From SFWF01 sp045539095 (GTDB lineage: Bacteria; Bacillota; Clostridia; Oscillospirales; Acutalibacteraceae): DNA of 21,672 bases. This document shows, in pieces, positions 1-5,950 of this stretch. A model generated the notes under the pieces. The model had not been told where the DNA came from, made no database searches, and saw nothing but the letters and a program-made list of their open reading frames with translations. How positions within the stretch are numbered: the first letter of the stretch is position 1; every line of letters begins with the position of its first letter. Made by a program: the position numbers and the translations under genes. The DNA is taken from positions 1-21,672 of the forward strand of contig JAZQER010000065.1 in assembly GCA_045539095.1 (NCBI GenBank), written 5' to 3'.

Positions 1-78
1 GTCAACATTTCAATGTTCGGCAGAGAAACACCTGCTGAGCTTGAACTTGATCAGATCGCGCTCGCTGACTCATCTTAA
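1..78 (+). CDS. nusG: NusG C-terminal end (partial, 5' truncated by window)
   Basis: The first 25 codons read to a TAA stop in frame 1 and contain VNISMFGRETPAELELDQI. This matches the conserved end of the KOW domain of the transcription elongation/termination factor NusG (S/NMFGRETPVEL is typical). NusG binds RNA polymerase and couples it to Rho or to the ribosome. Its position just before rplK fits the usual secE-nusG-rplK order of Bacteria. Only the C-terminal end is present, so start, length and N-terminal domain cannot be judged. The identification rests on this short motif plus synteny. Confidence 0.9.
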   Translation, partial: VNISMFGRETPAELELDQIALADSS

Positions 79-90
79 ATTCAGTAATAC

Positions 91-149
91 GCAGAAAATT
101 CTGCTTTATTACCTGCGGCGTTTTGCCGCCGACACTCTAAAAGAGTGTC
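91..149 (+). other. Three consecutive hairpins downstream of nusG
   Basis: Three inverted repeats lie back to back between nusG and rplK. They are GCAGA/TCTGC (91-104), GCGGC/GCCGC (115-129) and a perfect 8-bp stem GACACTCT/AGAGTGTC with a 3-nt loop (131-149). None is followed by a real T-run, so they look like RNA processing or structural elements, not a strong terminator. The 3' arm of the last hairpin (AGTGT) could alternatively pair with ACACT at 195-199, inside the L1-type leader just downstream. Seen directly; function inferred. Confidence 0.45.
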
Positions 150-150
150 A

Positions 151-208
151 CGGTGGGAGGAGCGGGTATATGACCGTTCCGCCAAGTGTAAAAAACACTG
201 TTACCACG
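151..208 (+). promoter_or_regulatory. Putative ribosomal protein L1 autoregulatory leader (site 1, before rplK)
   Basis: The RNA contains GGTGGGAGG (152-160) and, 40 nt later, TTACCAC (201-207). It can fold as a three-way junction: GTGG (153-156) with CCAC (204-207), GGAGCGG (159-165) with CCGTTCC (174-180, one G-U), and AGTGT (185-189) with ACACT (195-199). The L1-stalk region of 23S rRNA carries a very similar GGUGGGAGG...AUACCACC closing segment with two inner helices. L1 is known to repress its own operon by binding an mRNA copy of this site. The location directly upstream of the rplK ribosome binding site fits that role. No binding data; comparison is from memory. Confidence 0.65.
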
Positions 209-227
209 AATATTGGAGGTGCAAAAA

Positions 228-653
228 ATGGCTCAGAAAATTATTGGTTACATCAAACTGCAGATTCCGGCCGGCAAAGCCACTCCGGCTCCCCCGGTTG
301 GTCCGGCACTGGGACAGCACGGCGTCAACATTATGGCGTTCACTAAGGAATTCAATGAACGCACTAAGAATGACGTAGGTCTTATTATACCGGTAGTTAT
401 TACCGTGTATGCAGACCATTCGTTCAGCTTCATCACCAAGACCCCTCCTGCAGCAGTCCTTATTAAGAAGGCTTGCGGCATCGAGAGCGGCTCTGGCGTA
501 CCGAACAAGAACAAAGTTGCAAAGATCACCAGTGAGCAGATTCGTAAGATCGCCGAGCAGAAGATGCCCGACCTTAATGCAGCAAGCGTAGAGTCCGCTA
601 TGTCTATGATAGCAGGTACCGCTCGCAGCATGGGCATTGAAGTCGTCGACTAA
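228..653 (+). CDS. rplK: 50S ribosomal protein L11
   Basis: 141-residue L11, the normal bacterial length. The N-terminal domain begins MAQKIIGYIKLQIPAGKATP and runs on through PPVGPALGQHGVNIMAFTKEFN, the proline-rich part that contacts the thiostrepton loop region. The C-terminal domain binds 23S rRNA helices 43/44 and ends with the conserved SMGIEVVD-type tail. L11 forms the base of the GTPase-associated stalk with L10-L7/L12. The start at 228 is chosen because TTGGAGG at 213-219 sits at normal spacing; an upstream GTG at 213 lies inside that ribosome binding site. It is the first gene of the rplK-rplA pair and probably controlled by the L1-type leader just upstream. Confidence 0.98.
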   Translation: MAQKIIGYIKLQIPAGKATPAPPVGPALGQHGVNIMAFTKEFNERTKNDVGLIIPVVITVYADHSFSFITKTPPAAVLIKKACGIESGSGVPNKNKVAKITSEQIRKIAEQKMPDLNAASVESAMSMIAGTARSMGIEVVD

Positions 654-664
654 TTGGCTCTCTC

Positions 665-691
665 GTGGGAGGAAAATTCCGATTTAACCAC
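665..691 (+). promoter_or_regulatory. Putative second L1-binding site in the rplK-rplA spacer
   Basis: The 59-nt spacer between rplK and rplA contains GTGGGAGG (665-672) and, 15 nt later, CCAC (688-691, within TTTAACCAC). GTGG can pair with CCAC, enclosing a short GGAA/TTCC hairpin (671-680). The same GTGGGAGG...ACCAC signature occurs before rplK (151-208), and the L1-binding segment of 23S rRNA is similar. The site ends just before the rplA ribosome binding site (GGGAGG at 697-702), so bound L1 could block rplA translation directly. Seen: the paired motif. Inferred: L1 binding. Confidence 0.55.
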
Positions 692-712
692 TTATTGGGA
701 GGATATGTATTA

Positions 713-1408
713 ATGAAACACGGAAAAAAGTACAACGAAAGCGCGAAGCTTATTGAAACAGGTAAGCTTTACGATCTCGGCGATGCTTGTGAGCTTGCTG
801 TAAAGAGCGCGACCGCAAAGTTCGACGAGACAGTAGAAATTCACGTTCGTCTGGGTGTTGACTCACGTCACGCTGACCAGCAGGTCAGAGGCGCTGTAGT
901 TCTGCCCAACGGAACAGGTAAAAAGGTAAGAACCCTCGTTCTTGCAAAGGGTGACAAGGCAAAGGCTGCTGAAGAGGCAGGCTCTGAGTATGTCGGTGCA
1001 GAGGAGCTCGTTGCAAAGATCGCTAACGAAGGTTGGATCGACTACGACGTAGTTATCGCTACACCCGATATGATGGGTCAGGTAGGTCGTCTCGGTAAGA
1101 TCCTCGGACCCCGCGGACTTATGCCTACTCCTAAGGCTGGTACCGTTACTCCTGATGTTGCTAAGGCTGTTGCCGAAGCAAAGGCAGGTAAGATTGAGTA
1201 CCGTCTTGATAAGACAAATATTATCCATTGCCCCGTAGGAAAGGCTTCCTTCGGCAAGGATAAGCTTGTCGAGAATATCGACACCCTTATGACCGCTATT
1301 GCAAAGGCTAAGCCTGCCGCTGCAAAGGGTCAGTATATCAAGTCCTGCGTTATTGCTACAACCATGGGACCTGGTATAAAGGTTGCTACATCCAAGTACG
1401 GAAATTAA
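713..1408 (+). CDS. rplA: 50S ribosomal protein L1
   Basis: 231-residue L1, standard length. Recognisable parts are MKHGKKYNESAKLI at the start, the RLGVDSRHADQQVRGAVVLPNGTGK segment, the GRLGKILGPRGLMPTPKAGTV loop and the TMGPGIKV ending. L1 binds the E-site side of 23S rRNA, forms the mobile L1 stalk that helps release deacylated tRNA, and represses its own mRNA. The ATG at 713 follows GGGAGG by about 10 nt. A longer reading from GTG at 665 would add 16 unrelated residues and overlap the L1-type leader motif, so it is rejected. No clear terminator follows; a 230-nt gene-free stretch separates it from the rplJ promoter. Confidence 0.98.
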   Translation: MKHGKKYNESAKLIETGKLYDLGDACELAVKSATAKFDETVEIHVRLGVDSRHADQQVRGAVVLPNGTGKKVRTLVLAKGDKAKAAEEAGSEYVGAEELVAKIANEGWIDYDVVIATPDMMGQVGRLGKILGPRGLMPTPKAGTVTPDVAKAVAEAKAGKIEYRLDKTNIIHCPVGKASFGKDKLVENIDTLMTAIAKAKPAAAKGQYIKSCVIATTMGPGIKVATSKYGN

Positions 1409-1428
1409 GAGAAATATTAATTCATATT

Positions 1429-1495
1429 GCGCTGATGTCGCTAGCATGCATCTTTATGCTATGTTTCGCTTCGCGTCTTGTTTGAATATAAAATT
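1429..1495 (+). repeat. Imperfect direct repeat, copy 1
   Basis: This copy contains CGCTGA, then AGCATGCATCTTTATGCTATG, then TCGC...TCTTGT and an AATATAAAATTT tail, in the same order as the copy at 1542-1608. TAGCAT (1442-1447) and ATGCTA (1456-1461) form a short hairpin. The core differs from copy 2 by one base over about 20; the flanks differ more. No third copy was found in the window. It may be a decayed family repeat or a local duplication. Confidence 0.6.
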
Positions 1496-1541
1496 TCTGC
1501 TTATTTTATACTAATTTGGGAAAATTTTGGTTTATACTGTG

Positions 1542-1608
1542 TCGCTGACATACAGCATGCATCTGTATGCTATGCTCGGTGTCGCTCCTTGTCTAAACAT
1601 AAGATTTT
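1542..1608 (+). repeat. Imperfect direct repeat, copy 2
   Basis: Second copy, about 111 nt downstream of the first, sharing CGCTGA, AGCATGCATCTGTATGCTATG, GTCGCT, CTTGTCT and an AACATAAGATTTT tail. It can fold in two ways, AGCAT (1554-1558) with ATGCT (1567-1571), or TACAG (1551-1555) with CTGTA (1563-1567). It ends about 30 nt upstream of the rplJ promoter -35 box. Function unknown. Confidence 0.6.
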
Positions 1609-1637
1609 AACCAAAAGTATTTCAATTTATTTTTTAC

Positions 1638-1666
1638 TTGACATCACAGTTTATCTGTGTTATTAT
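1638..1666 (+). promoter_or_regulatory. SigA-type promoter of rplJ-rplL
   Basis: A perfect TTGACA -35 (1638-1643), a 17-bp spacer and TATTAT -10 (1661-1666). It lies just before the L10-type leader, so transcription should begin near 1672. The spacer contains an inverted repeat CACAG/CTGTG (1645-1659). A TGTCAA at 1666-1671 mirrors the -35 box. Confidence 0.85.
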
Positions 1667-1671
1667 GTCAA

Positions 1672-1794
1672 AGCCGAAGACAGTAGGTCGCGTTTCGCGA
1701 TAAGTTATAAAACGCCTACCGAGGTTGCAAAACAAACTTTATTGGTATGTTTATGCCTGTCCTCTATTGTCTTCGGGGGACAGGTTTATTTTTT
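1672..1794 (+). promoter_or_regulatory. Ribosomal protein L10 leader
   Basis: The leader begins with AGCCGAAGACAGTAGGT and has a paired arm GTAGG (1683-1687) with CCTAC (1715-1719), then CCGAGGTTGCAAAAC. This matches the Firmicutes L10 leader, whose kink-turn-containing stem binds the L10-(L7/L12) complex. It is followed directly by a T-tailed hairpin (1756-1794), so excess L10 complex would be expected to promote termination or block rplJ expression. The identification is by recognised primary sequence and position before rplJ. Confidence 0.8.
1756..1794 (+). terminator. Intrinsic attenuator in the rplJ leader
   Basis: CCTGTCC (1756-1762) pairs with GGACAGG (1778-1784), extended by one G-U and one C-G pair, and is followed by TTTATTTTTT (1785-1794). 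It sits 24 nt upstream of the rplJ start codon, inside the L10 leader, so it can only act as a conditional terminator. Confidence 0.8.
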
Positions 1795-1817
1795 CTATAT
1801 TTTCGGAGGTGAAAATT

Positions 1818-2327
1818 ATGCCGACCGCAAAGGTTCTTGAAGCAAAGCAGGCTATCGTTGCCGAGCTTTCTGACAAGTTATCCAATTCTGTTGCCGGAGT
1901 TATTGTAGATTATTCCGGTACATCCGTTGCCGACGATACCGTTCTCCGTAAGGAGCTTCGTGAGGCAGGAGTTGACTATTCTGTAGTTAAGAATACCCTT
2001 TTAAAGCGTGCTATCGCAGGCACTGAGCTCGAGTCTATGGGTGAAGTTCTCGAAGGCACTACCGCAATCGCAATTTCTAAGGACGACCACGTTGCAGCAG
2101 CAAGAATCCTCAAGAAGTTCGCAGACGCACACGACAATTTCAAGATCAAGGCTGGTTACCTCGACGGTAAAGCTATTGATGTTGCTGTGGTTGAGTCTCT
2201 TGCAAAGCTTCCCTCGAGAGAAGTTCTTCTCGCAACCGTACTTGGTGCTTTCCAGGCACCTATGGCAGCTTTTGCACGTGCCGTACAGGCCATCGTTGAT
2301 AAAGACGGTGAAGCTGCAGCTGAATAA
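1818..2327 (+). CDS. rplJ: 50S ribosomal protein L10
   Basis: 169 residues, normal for L10. The N-terminal rRNA-binding half includes VAGVIVDYSGTSVAD, then VVKNTLLKRAI and LEGTTAIAISKDD. The C-terminal helix (AFARAVQAIVDKDGEAAAE) is the L7/L12 docking site. L10 anchors the L7/L12 dimers to form the ribosomal stalk that recruits translational GTPases. The ATG at 1818 follows CGGAGGTG at 1804-1811; a longer frame from 1725 would run back through the attenuator and is not real. It is transcribed with rplL from the promoter at 1638. Confidence 0.98.
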   Translation: MPTAKVLEAKQAIVAELSDKLSNSVAGVIVDYSGTSVADDTVLRKELREAGVDYSVVKNTLLKRAIAGTELESMGEVLEGTTAIAISKDDHVAAARILKKFADAHDNFKIKAGYLDGKAIDVAVVESLAKLPSREVLLATVLGAFQAPMAAFARAVQAIVDKDGEAAAE

Positions 2328-2385
2328 TCAGCAAGCAATTAAATAAAAAAATCTAAACTAATTTTTATTATTGGAGGAAATTACA

Positions 2386-2763
2386 ATGGCATCTGAGAAA
2401 GTAACAGCTATCATTGAAGAACTTAAGGTTCTTACCGTTCTTGAGCTTTCTGAGCTCGTAAAGGCAGTAGAAGAGGAGTTTGGCGTATCTGCAGCAGCAG
2501 CTGTAGCAGTAGCAGCTCCCGTAGCAGGCGGCGCAGCAGCTGCAGAGGAGAAGACTGAGTTTGACGTAGTTCTCGCAAGCGCAGGCGCTGAGAAGATTAA
2601 GGTTATTAAGGCAGTTCGTGAGATCACAGGTCTCGGACTTGCTGAGGCTAAGGCTCTCGTTGACGGCGCTCCCAAGACTCTTAAGGAAGCTGCTTCTAAG
2701 GATGAAGCTGAAAGCATCAAGGCTAAGCTCGAAGAGGTTGGCGCTACTGTTGAGCTTAAGTAA
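2386..2763 (+). CDS. rplL: 50S ribosomal protein L7/L12
   Basis: 125 residues. The N-terminal dimerisation helices (TAIIEELKVLTVLELSELVKAVEEEFGV) are followed by an Ala/Val/Gly-rich flexible hinge (about residues 40-56). The C-terminal domain (KTEFDVVL...KIKVIKAVREITGLGLAEAKALVDGAPK...VGATVELK) contacts elongation factors. Several copies bind L10. TTGGAGGAAA (2371-2380) gives the start at 2386; a GAA-rich extension from 2371 would consume the ribosome binding site. A strong terminator follows and rpoB is not next, unlike the usual bacterial order. Confidence 0.98.
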   Translation: MASEKVTAIIEELKVLTVLELSELVKAVEEEFGVSAAAAVAVAAPVAGGAAAAEEKTEFDVVLASAGAEKIKVIKAVREITGLGLAEAKALVDGAPKTLKEAASKDEAESIKAKLEEVGATVELK

Positions 2764-2783
2764 TTAAAAGCTTAAAAGTATTG

Positions 2784-2814
2784 CAGAGGAATCGTACGAT
2801 TCCTCTGTTTTTTT
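2784..2814 (+). terminator. Intrinsic terminator after rplL
   Basis: A perfect palindrome CAGAGGAATCGTACGATTCCTCTG (positions 2784-2807, a near loopless stem of up to 10-12 bp) followed by seven T residues. It ends the rplJ-rplL transcript 20 nt past the rplL stop. Confidence 0.92.
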
Positions 2815-2815
2815 A

Positions 2816-2844
2816 TTGCAATAAAAAGTAATATGTATTATAAT
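2816..2844 (+). promoter_or_regulatory. SigA-type promoter of the ceramidase-like gene
   Basis: TTGCAA (2816-2821), a 17-bp spacer and a perfect TATAAT (2839-2844). It lies directly behind the rplL terminator and about 38 nt before the next start codon. Confidence 0.8.
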
Positions 2845-2881
2845 AAATACGATTAATCCTACAAGAAAAGGGGATATTGTT

Positions 2882-4243
2882 ATGAATAATTTAAAAGTAG
2901 GTTACGCTAAGGTTAATATTGATCCGCCGCTTGGGATCGGTATAGAAGGATATTATGTGCCAAGATTTGCCAAGGGATATTTAGATGAGCTAACAGTGGG
3001 CGCAATAGCACTGGCTTCAGGTGACGAAAAAATACTGATTATGAGTGTAGATACCTGTATGGTGTTTACCGATGATTGTGTAGAATACAGTAAGGCTATT
3101 GAAAAAGCTACCGGCGTTCCTAAAAGCAATATTTTCATAACCGCTACTCATTCGCATACTGCAGGCCTCATAGCACCGAGCGACTTCTTTGAAGCCGATG
3201 CCGATGCTGCCCGTCGTTACGGAAGCTTTGTAGCCGAGCGTATCGTCGATGTCGCAGTTCTCGCGCTTGCAGATTTAAAACCTGCTAAAATGGGTTATGC
3301 TACGGGATGGGCGCCTGAAAGAGTGGCTTATATCCGCCGCTATAGAATGAAGGATGGCTCGACCTTTACTTGTCCGCCCATAAACGACCCTGATATCGTA
3401 GGCCCTATCGGCGAGCTCGACCAGAGAGTTCACGTGCTTCGCTTTACCCGAGAGGATGCCGAGGACGTTGTTGTTGTAAACTACGGTGTTCATGCAGACA
3501 CCGTAAACGGCGAGATGATTTCTGCAGACTGGCCTTATTGGATGTACAAGACTTTAGACAAGGCTCTCGACGGTGTAAAGTGCATATTCATTCCTGGCGC
3601 ACAGGGTGATGTAGGAAGCACTAATGTACACCCTTCGGGTGGAGATATGAATGATACAGAAATCAGCTTTGATAATGAGATGAAGAGCCCCGGTATGGCT
3701 CGTTTTGTCGGACGCGCTCTGGCAGGCACTGTTCTTCAGGTCTACGATAAGGTAAACTATGTTGATATTGATTCTATAGAAGCTCTGCATAAGGTGGTTA
3801 CCGTTCCTGCAAATGTTCCCGACCCTTCGGAGCTTCCCCTTGCCCATAAGTATAAGGAGCTTCATGATGCGGGACGTGACGACGAAATTCCCTTTAAGGC
3901 TATGCAGCTTACTACGGTTGTAGCAGAAGCTCTTCGTATGTGCAAATATGAAAACGGTCCTTATGAGTTTAATCTGGACCTTATGGGCGTACGTCTTGGT
4001 CCTGTCGCGCTCATTGGAATCCCCGGAGAACCCTTTACGGAGGTCGGTGTTAAAATTAAGGATACAGATGGCTTCGATATGATAATGCCTTGCGGTCTCA
4101 CTAACGGATATGAGGGATATTTCCCCGTAAAGAGCGCCTTTGACGAGGGCGGTTATGAGGCTAGGACCTCGCGCTATAAGTCGGGTGTCGCCGAGAGAAT
4201 AGTCGAAGGTGGAAAAAAGCTTCTTGGCGAGCTTCGTAAATAA
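2882..4243 (+). CDS. Neutral/alkaline ceramidase N-terminal-domain family protein, cytosolic, probably not a ceramidase
   Basis: 453 residues. It carries hallmarks of the neutral ceramidase fold: VGYAKVNIDPP at the start, the zinc-binding THSHTAG (His90 and His92), a third histidine in NYGVHAD (His204), GEPF (residues 382-385), and NGYEGYFP...GGYEA (about 408-426), which matches the C-terminal metal-site region. Bacterial ceramidases use a serine in a GDVSPN-type motif; here the matching stretch is GAQGDVGSTN (239-248), so glycine occupies that place with a serine beside it. There is no signal peptide, unlike secreted ceramidases, and no C-terminal Ig-like domain. The start at 2882 follows AAAAGGGG. 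Probably a metal-dependent amidase or hydrolase of unknown substrate. Confidence 0.75.
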   Translation: MNNLKVGYAKVNIDPPLGIGIEGYYVPRFAKGYLDELTVGAIALASGDEKILIMSVDTCMVFTDDCVEYSKAIEKATGVPKSNIFITATHSHTAGLIAPSDFFEADADAARRYGSFVAERIVDVAVLALADLKPAKMGYATGWAPERVAYIRRYRMKDGSTFTCPPINDPDIVGPIGELDQRVHVLRFTREDAEDVVVVNYGVHADTVNGEMISADWPYWMYKTLDKALDGVKCIFIPGAQGDVGSTNVHPSGGDMNDTEISFDNEMKSPGMARFVGRALAGTVLQVYDKVNYVDIDSIEALHKVVTVPANVPDPSELPLAHKYKELHDAGRDDEIPFKAMQLTTVVAEALRMCKYENGPYEFNLDLMGVRLGPVALIGIPGEPFTEVGVKIKDTDGFDMIMPCGLTNGYEGYFPVKSAFDEGGYEARTSRYKSGVAERIVEGGKKLLGELRK

Positions 4244-4251
4244 AATTTCAT

Positions 4252-4280
4252 AAAACCGTTATACTAAAATATACGGTTTT
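4252..4280 (+). other. Hairpin directly before the sufC ribosome binding site
   Basis: AAAACCGT (4252-4259) pairs with ACGGTTTT (4273-4280), extendable by three A-T pairs past one bulged T. The 3' arm ends in TTTT and touches the CGGAGG ribosome binding site at 4281. It could be a weak terminator for the upstream gene or a structure limiting sufC translation. No good promoter was found between the two genes, so partial read-through is plausible. Confidence 0.5.
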
Positions 4281-4292
4281 CGGAGGATGCTA

Positions 4293-5000
4293 ATGTTAAG
4301 ATTAGAAAATATCTCTTACGGTGTAGGGGATATAAAGATACTTAAAAATATAAATTTAGAGATAGACGAAAGATTTGTCGCCATAACGGGACCTAACGGA
4401 AGCGGAAAATCTACTCTCGCAAAAATCATAGCGGGAATCATTGAGCCCACAAGCGGAAAGATATATCTCGACGGCGTTGATATAACCGATATGTCAATAA
4501 CCGACCGCGCAAATGCGGGTATCAGTTTCGCTTTTCAGCAGCCTGTCCGTTTTAAGGGAATAACGGTTATGGACCTTATATCTTTGGCTTCGGGAAAGAA
4601 GCTTACGGTCGGAGAGGCTTGCGAATACCTGTCGCAGGTTGGACTTTGCGCTAAAGATTATATAAATCGCGAACTTAACGCATCCCTTTCGGGCGGCGAA
4701 CTAAAGCGTATCGAGATTGCGATGATAAACGCAAGAGGCACAAGGCTTTCCATTTTTGACGAGCCGGAAGCAGGTATTGACCTTTGGAGCTTTAACAGCC
4801 TTATCAAGGTATTTGAAAAGATGCACGAGCGCAGCCACGGCAGTATTATGATAATCTCCCATCAGGAGAGAATACTGAATATTGCCGATAAGATAATCCT
4901 TCTCAAAAACGGAGAGATAGACAAGATAGGCACCAAGGACGAGATTCTGCCTAACATTCTTGTAAACGCGGGTTGCCGTCTTACAAAGGAGGATGAATAA
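4293..5000 (+). CDS. sufC: SufC-type Fe-S cluster assembly ATPase
   Basis: 235-residue stand-alone ABC ATPase. It has Walker A GPNGSGKST (33-41), Q-loop glutamine in FAFQQPVRFKGI (82-83), the signature LSGGELKR (132-139), Walker B LSIFDEPEAGID (152-163) and the switch His190. The FAFQQP...LSGGE...DEPEAGID pattern is characteristic of SufC, not of transporters. SufC dimerises on SufB/SufD and drives cluster assembly by ATP hydrolysis in the cytosol. CGGAGG abuts an ATG at 4287, too close to use; the ATG at 4293, 6 nt away, is chosen. The TAA overlaps the next start by one base, so it is translationally coupled to the SufB-like gene. Confidence 0.93.
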   Translation: MLRLENISYGVGDIKILKNINLEIDERFVAITGPNGSGKSTLAKIIAGIIEPTSGKIYLDGVDITDMSITDRANAGISFAFQQPVRFKGITVMDLISLASGKKLTVGEACEYLSQVGLCAKDYINRELNASLSGGELKRIEIAMINARGTRLSIFDEPEAGIDLWSFNSLIKVFEKMHERSHGSIMIISHQERILNIADKIILLKNGEIDKIGTKDEILPNILVNAGCRLTKEDE

Positions 5001-5917
5001 TGGATGTTATACAAAAGAATCTTTTAGAACAGATAGCGGGTCTTCACGAGGTACCGCAGGGCGCCTATTCTCTTCGTATAAACGGCGCGCTTCACGGAAA
5101 AAACTCTTCCGAGAATATCGAGATAGTCGGTAAAGAGGACAAGCCGGGCATTGATATTTATATCAAGCCGGGAACTAAAAAAGAAAGCGTTCATATTCCT
5201 GTACTACTGTCCCAGACGGGGCTTAAAGAGGTTGTTTATAATGATTTCCACGTAGGAGAGGATTGCGATATTACGATAGTCGCAGGCTGCGGAATTCATA
5301 ACAGCGGTGAACAAGAAAGCGAGCACAGCGGAATTCACGCTTTTTATCTTGGCAAAAATGCAAGGCTCAAATATGTTGAAAAGCATTACGGTGAGGGGGA
5401 CGGAAACGGCAAAAACATTATGAACCCAACCACCATAGTCGAGCTCGGTGAAAATGCTTATATGGAGATGGAAACTGCCCAGATAAAGGGCGTGGACAGT
5501 ACCATACGCGAGACTACGGCAAAGCTCGCAAAGGGAGCTACTCTCATCGTAGGTGAAAAGATAATGACCCACGGAAACCAGTATGCCGAAACACGCTTTA
5601 CAGTCGACCTTGACGGTGAAGATTCAGGAGCACATGTTGTTTCGCGCTCGGTTGCAAAGGATAATTCCCGTCAGCTTTTCGTATCTCATGTCAACGGAAA
5701 TAACGTCTGCTCAGGTCATACCGAATGTGACGCTATCATTATGGATAACGCATCGGTCAGCGCTGTACCCGAAATTATGGCAAATCACGCTGATGCGTCT
5801 CTCATCCACGAGGCCGCTATCGGAAAGATTGCAGGTGAACAGCTTGTTAAGCTTATGACGCTGGGACTTTCAGAAAAAGAGGCTGAGGAACAGATAGTGA
5901 ATGGATTTCTCAAGTAA
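5000..5917 (+). CDS. sufB: Short SufB/SufD-family scaffold protein
   Basis: 305 residues, much shorter than classical SufB (about 465), lacking most of its N-terminal region. The beta-helix core and C-terminus are clear: KNARLKYVEKHYG, GHTECDAIIMDNASVSAVP, HADASLIHEAAIGKIAGEQL and LSEKEAEEQIVNGF. Cys243 aligns with the catalytic cysteine of E. coli SufB, and the SLIHEAAI histidine/glutamate pair (270-271) is kept, so it is SufB-like more than SufD-like. It forms the scaffold on which SufC acts. No sufS, sufU, sufE or second scaffold gene adjoins. Such two-gene units occur in archaea and some Clostridia. AAAGGAGG at 4986-4993 supports the start. Confidence 0.9.
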   Translation: MDVIQKNLLEQIAGLHEVPQGAYSLRINGALHGKNSSENIEIVGKEDKPGIDIYIKPGTKKESVHIPVLLSQTGLKEVVYNDFHVGEDCDITIVAGCGIHNSGEQESEHSGIHAFYLGKNARLKYVEKHYGEGDGNGKNIMNPTTIVELGENAYMEMETAQIKGVDSTIRETTAKLAKGATLIVGEKIMTHGNQYAETRFTVDLDGEDSGAHVVSRSVAKDNSRQLFVSHVNGNNVCSGHTECDAIIMDNASVSAVPEIMANHADASLIHEAAIGKIAGEQLVKLMTLGLSEKEAEEQIVNGFLK

Positions 5918-5921
5918 AATT

Positions 5922-5950
5922 ATCGGGACTGCATCGCAGTCCCGATTTTT
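5922..5950. terminator. Bidirectional terminator between sufB and the hydrolase gene
   Basis: ATCGGGACTGC (5922-5932) pairs perfectly with GCAGTCCCGAT (5936-5946) around a 3-nt loop. T-rich sequence follows on the plus strand (5946-5950) and AAAAT precedes the stem, giving a short T-run on the minus strand. It serves two converging genes, and the hydrolase stop codon touches it. Confidence 0.88.

Larger units (their letters stand above)
1409..1637. other. Gene-free stretch between rplA and the rplJ promoter
   Basis: About 230 nt without a convincing coding frame. It is AT-rich apart from two related copies of a GCATGC-containing repeat (entries at 1429 and 1542). No T-tailed hairpin follows rplA, so the rplKA transcript may read through or be cut within the repeats. 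Small frames seen here have no ribosome binding site or recognisable protein. Confidence 0.6.

Noticed and set aside
115..149. Hairpins after nusG considered as a nusG terminator
   Set aside because: No T-run follows either stem, and rplK normally shares transcription with nusG.
863..1447. 194-codon open frame on the minus strand opposite rplA
   Set aside because: Shadow of a highly expressed ribosomal gene; no ribosome binding site or recognisable protein.
1429..1608. Repeat pair considered as a CRISPR array
   Set aside because: Only two diverged copies of about 65 nt, with no regular spacers and no cas genes.
1478..1840. 120-codon plus-strand frame across the rplJ leader
   Set aside because: It runs through the promoter, L10 leader and attenuator and has no ribosome binding site; cysteine- and tyrosine-rich nonsense composition.
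5204..5572. 122-codon minus-strand frame inside sufB
   Set aside because: Shadow of a well-supported gene, with no ribosome binding site.
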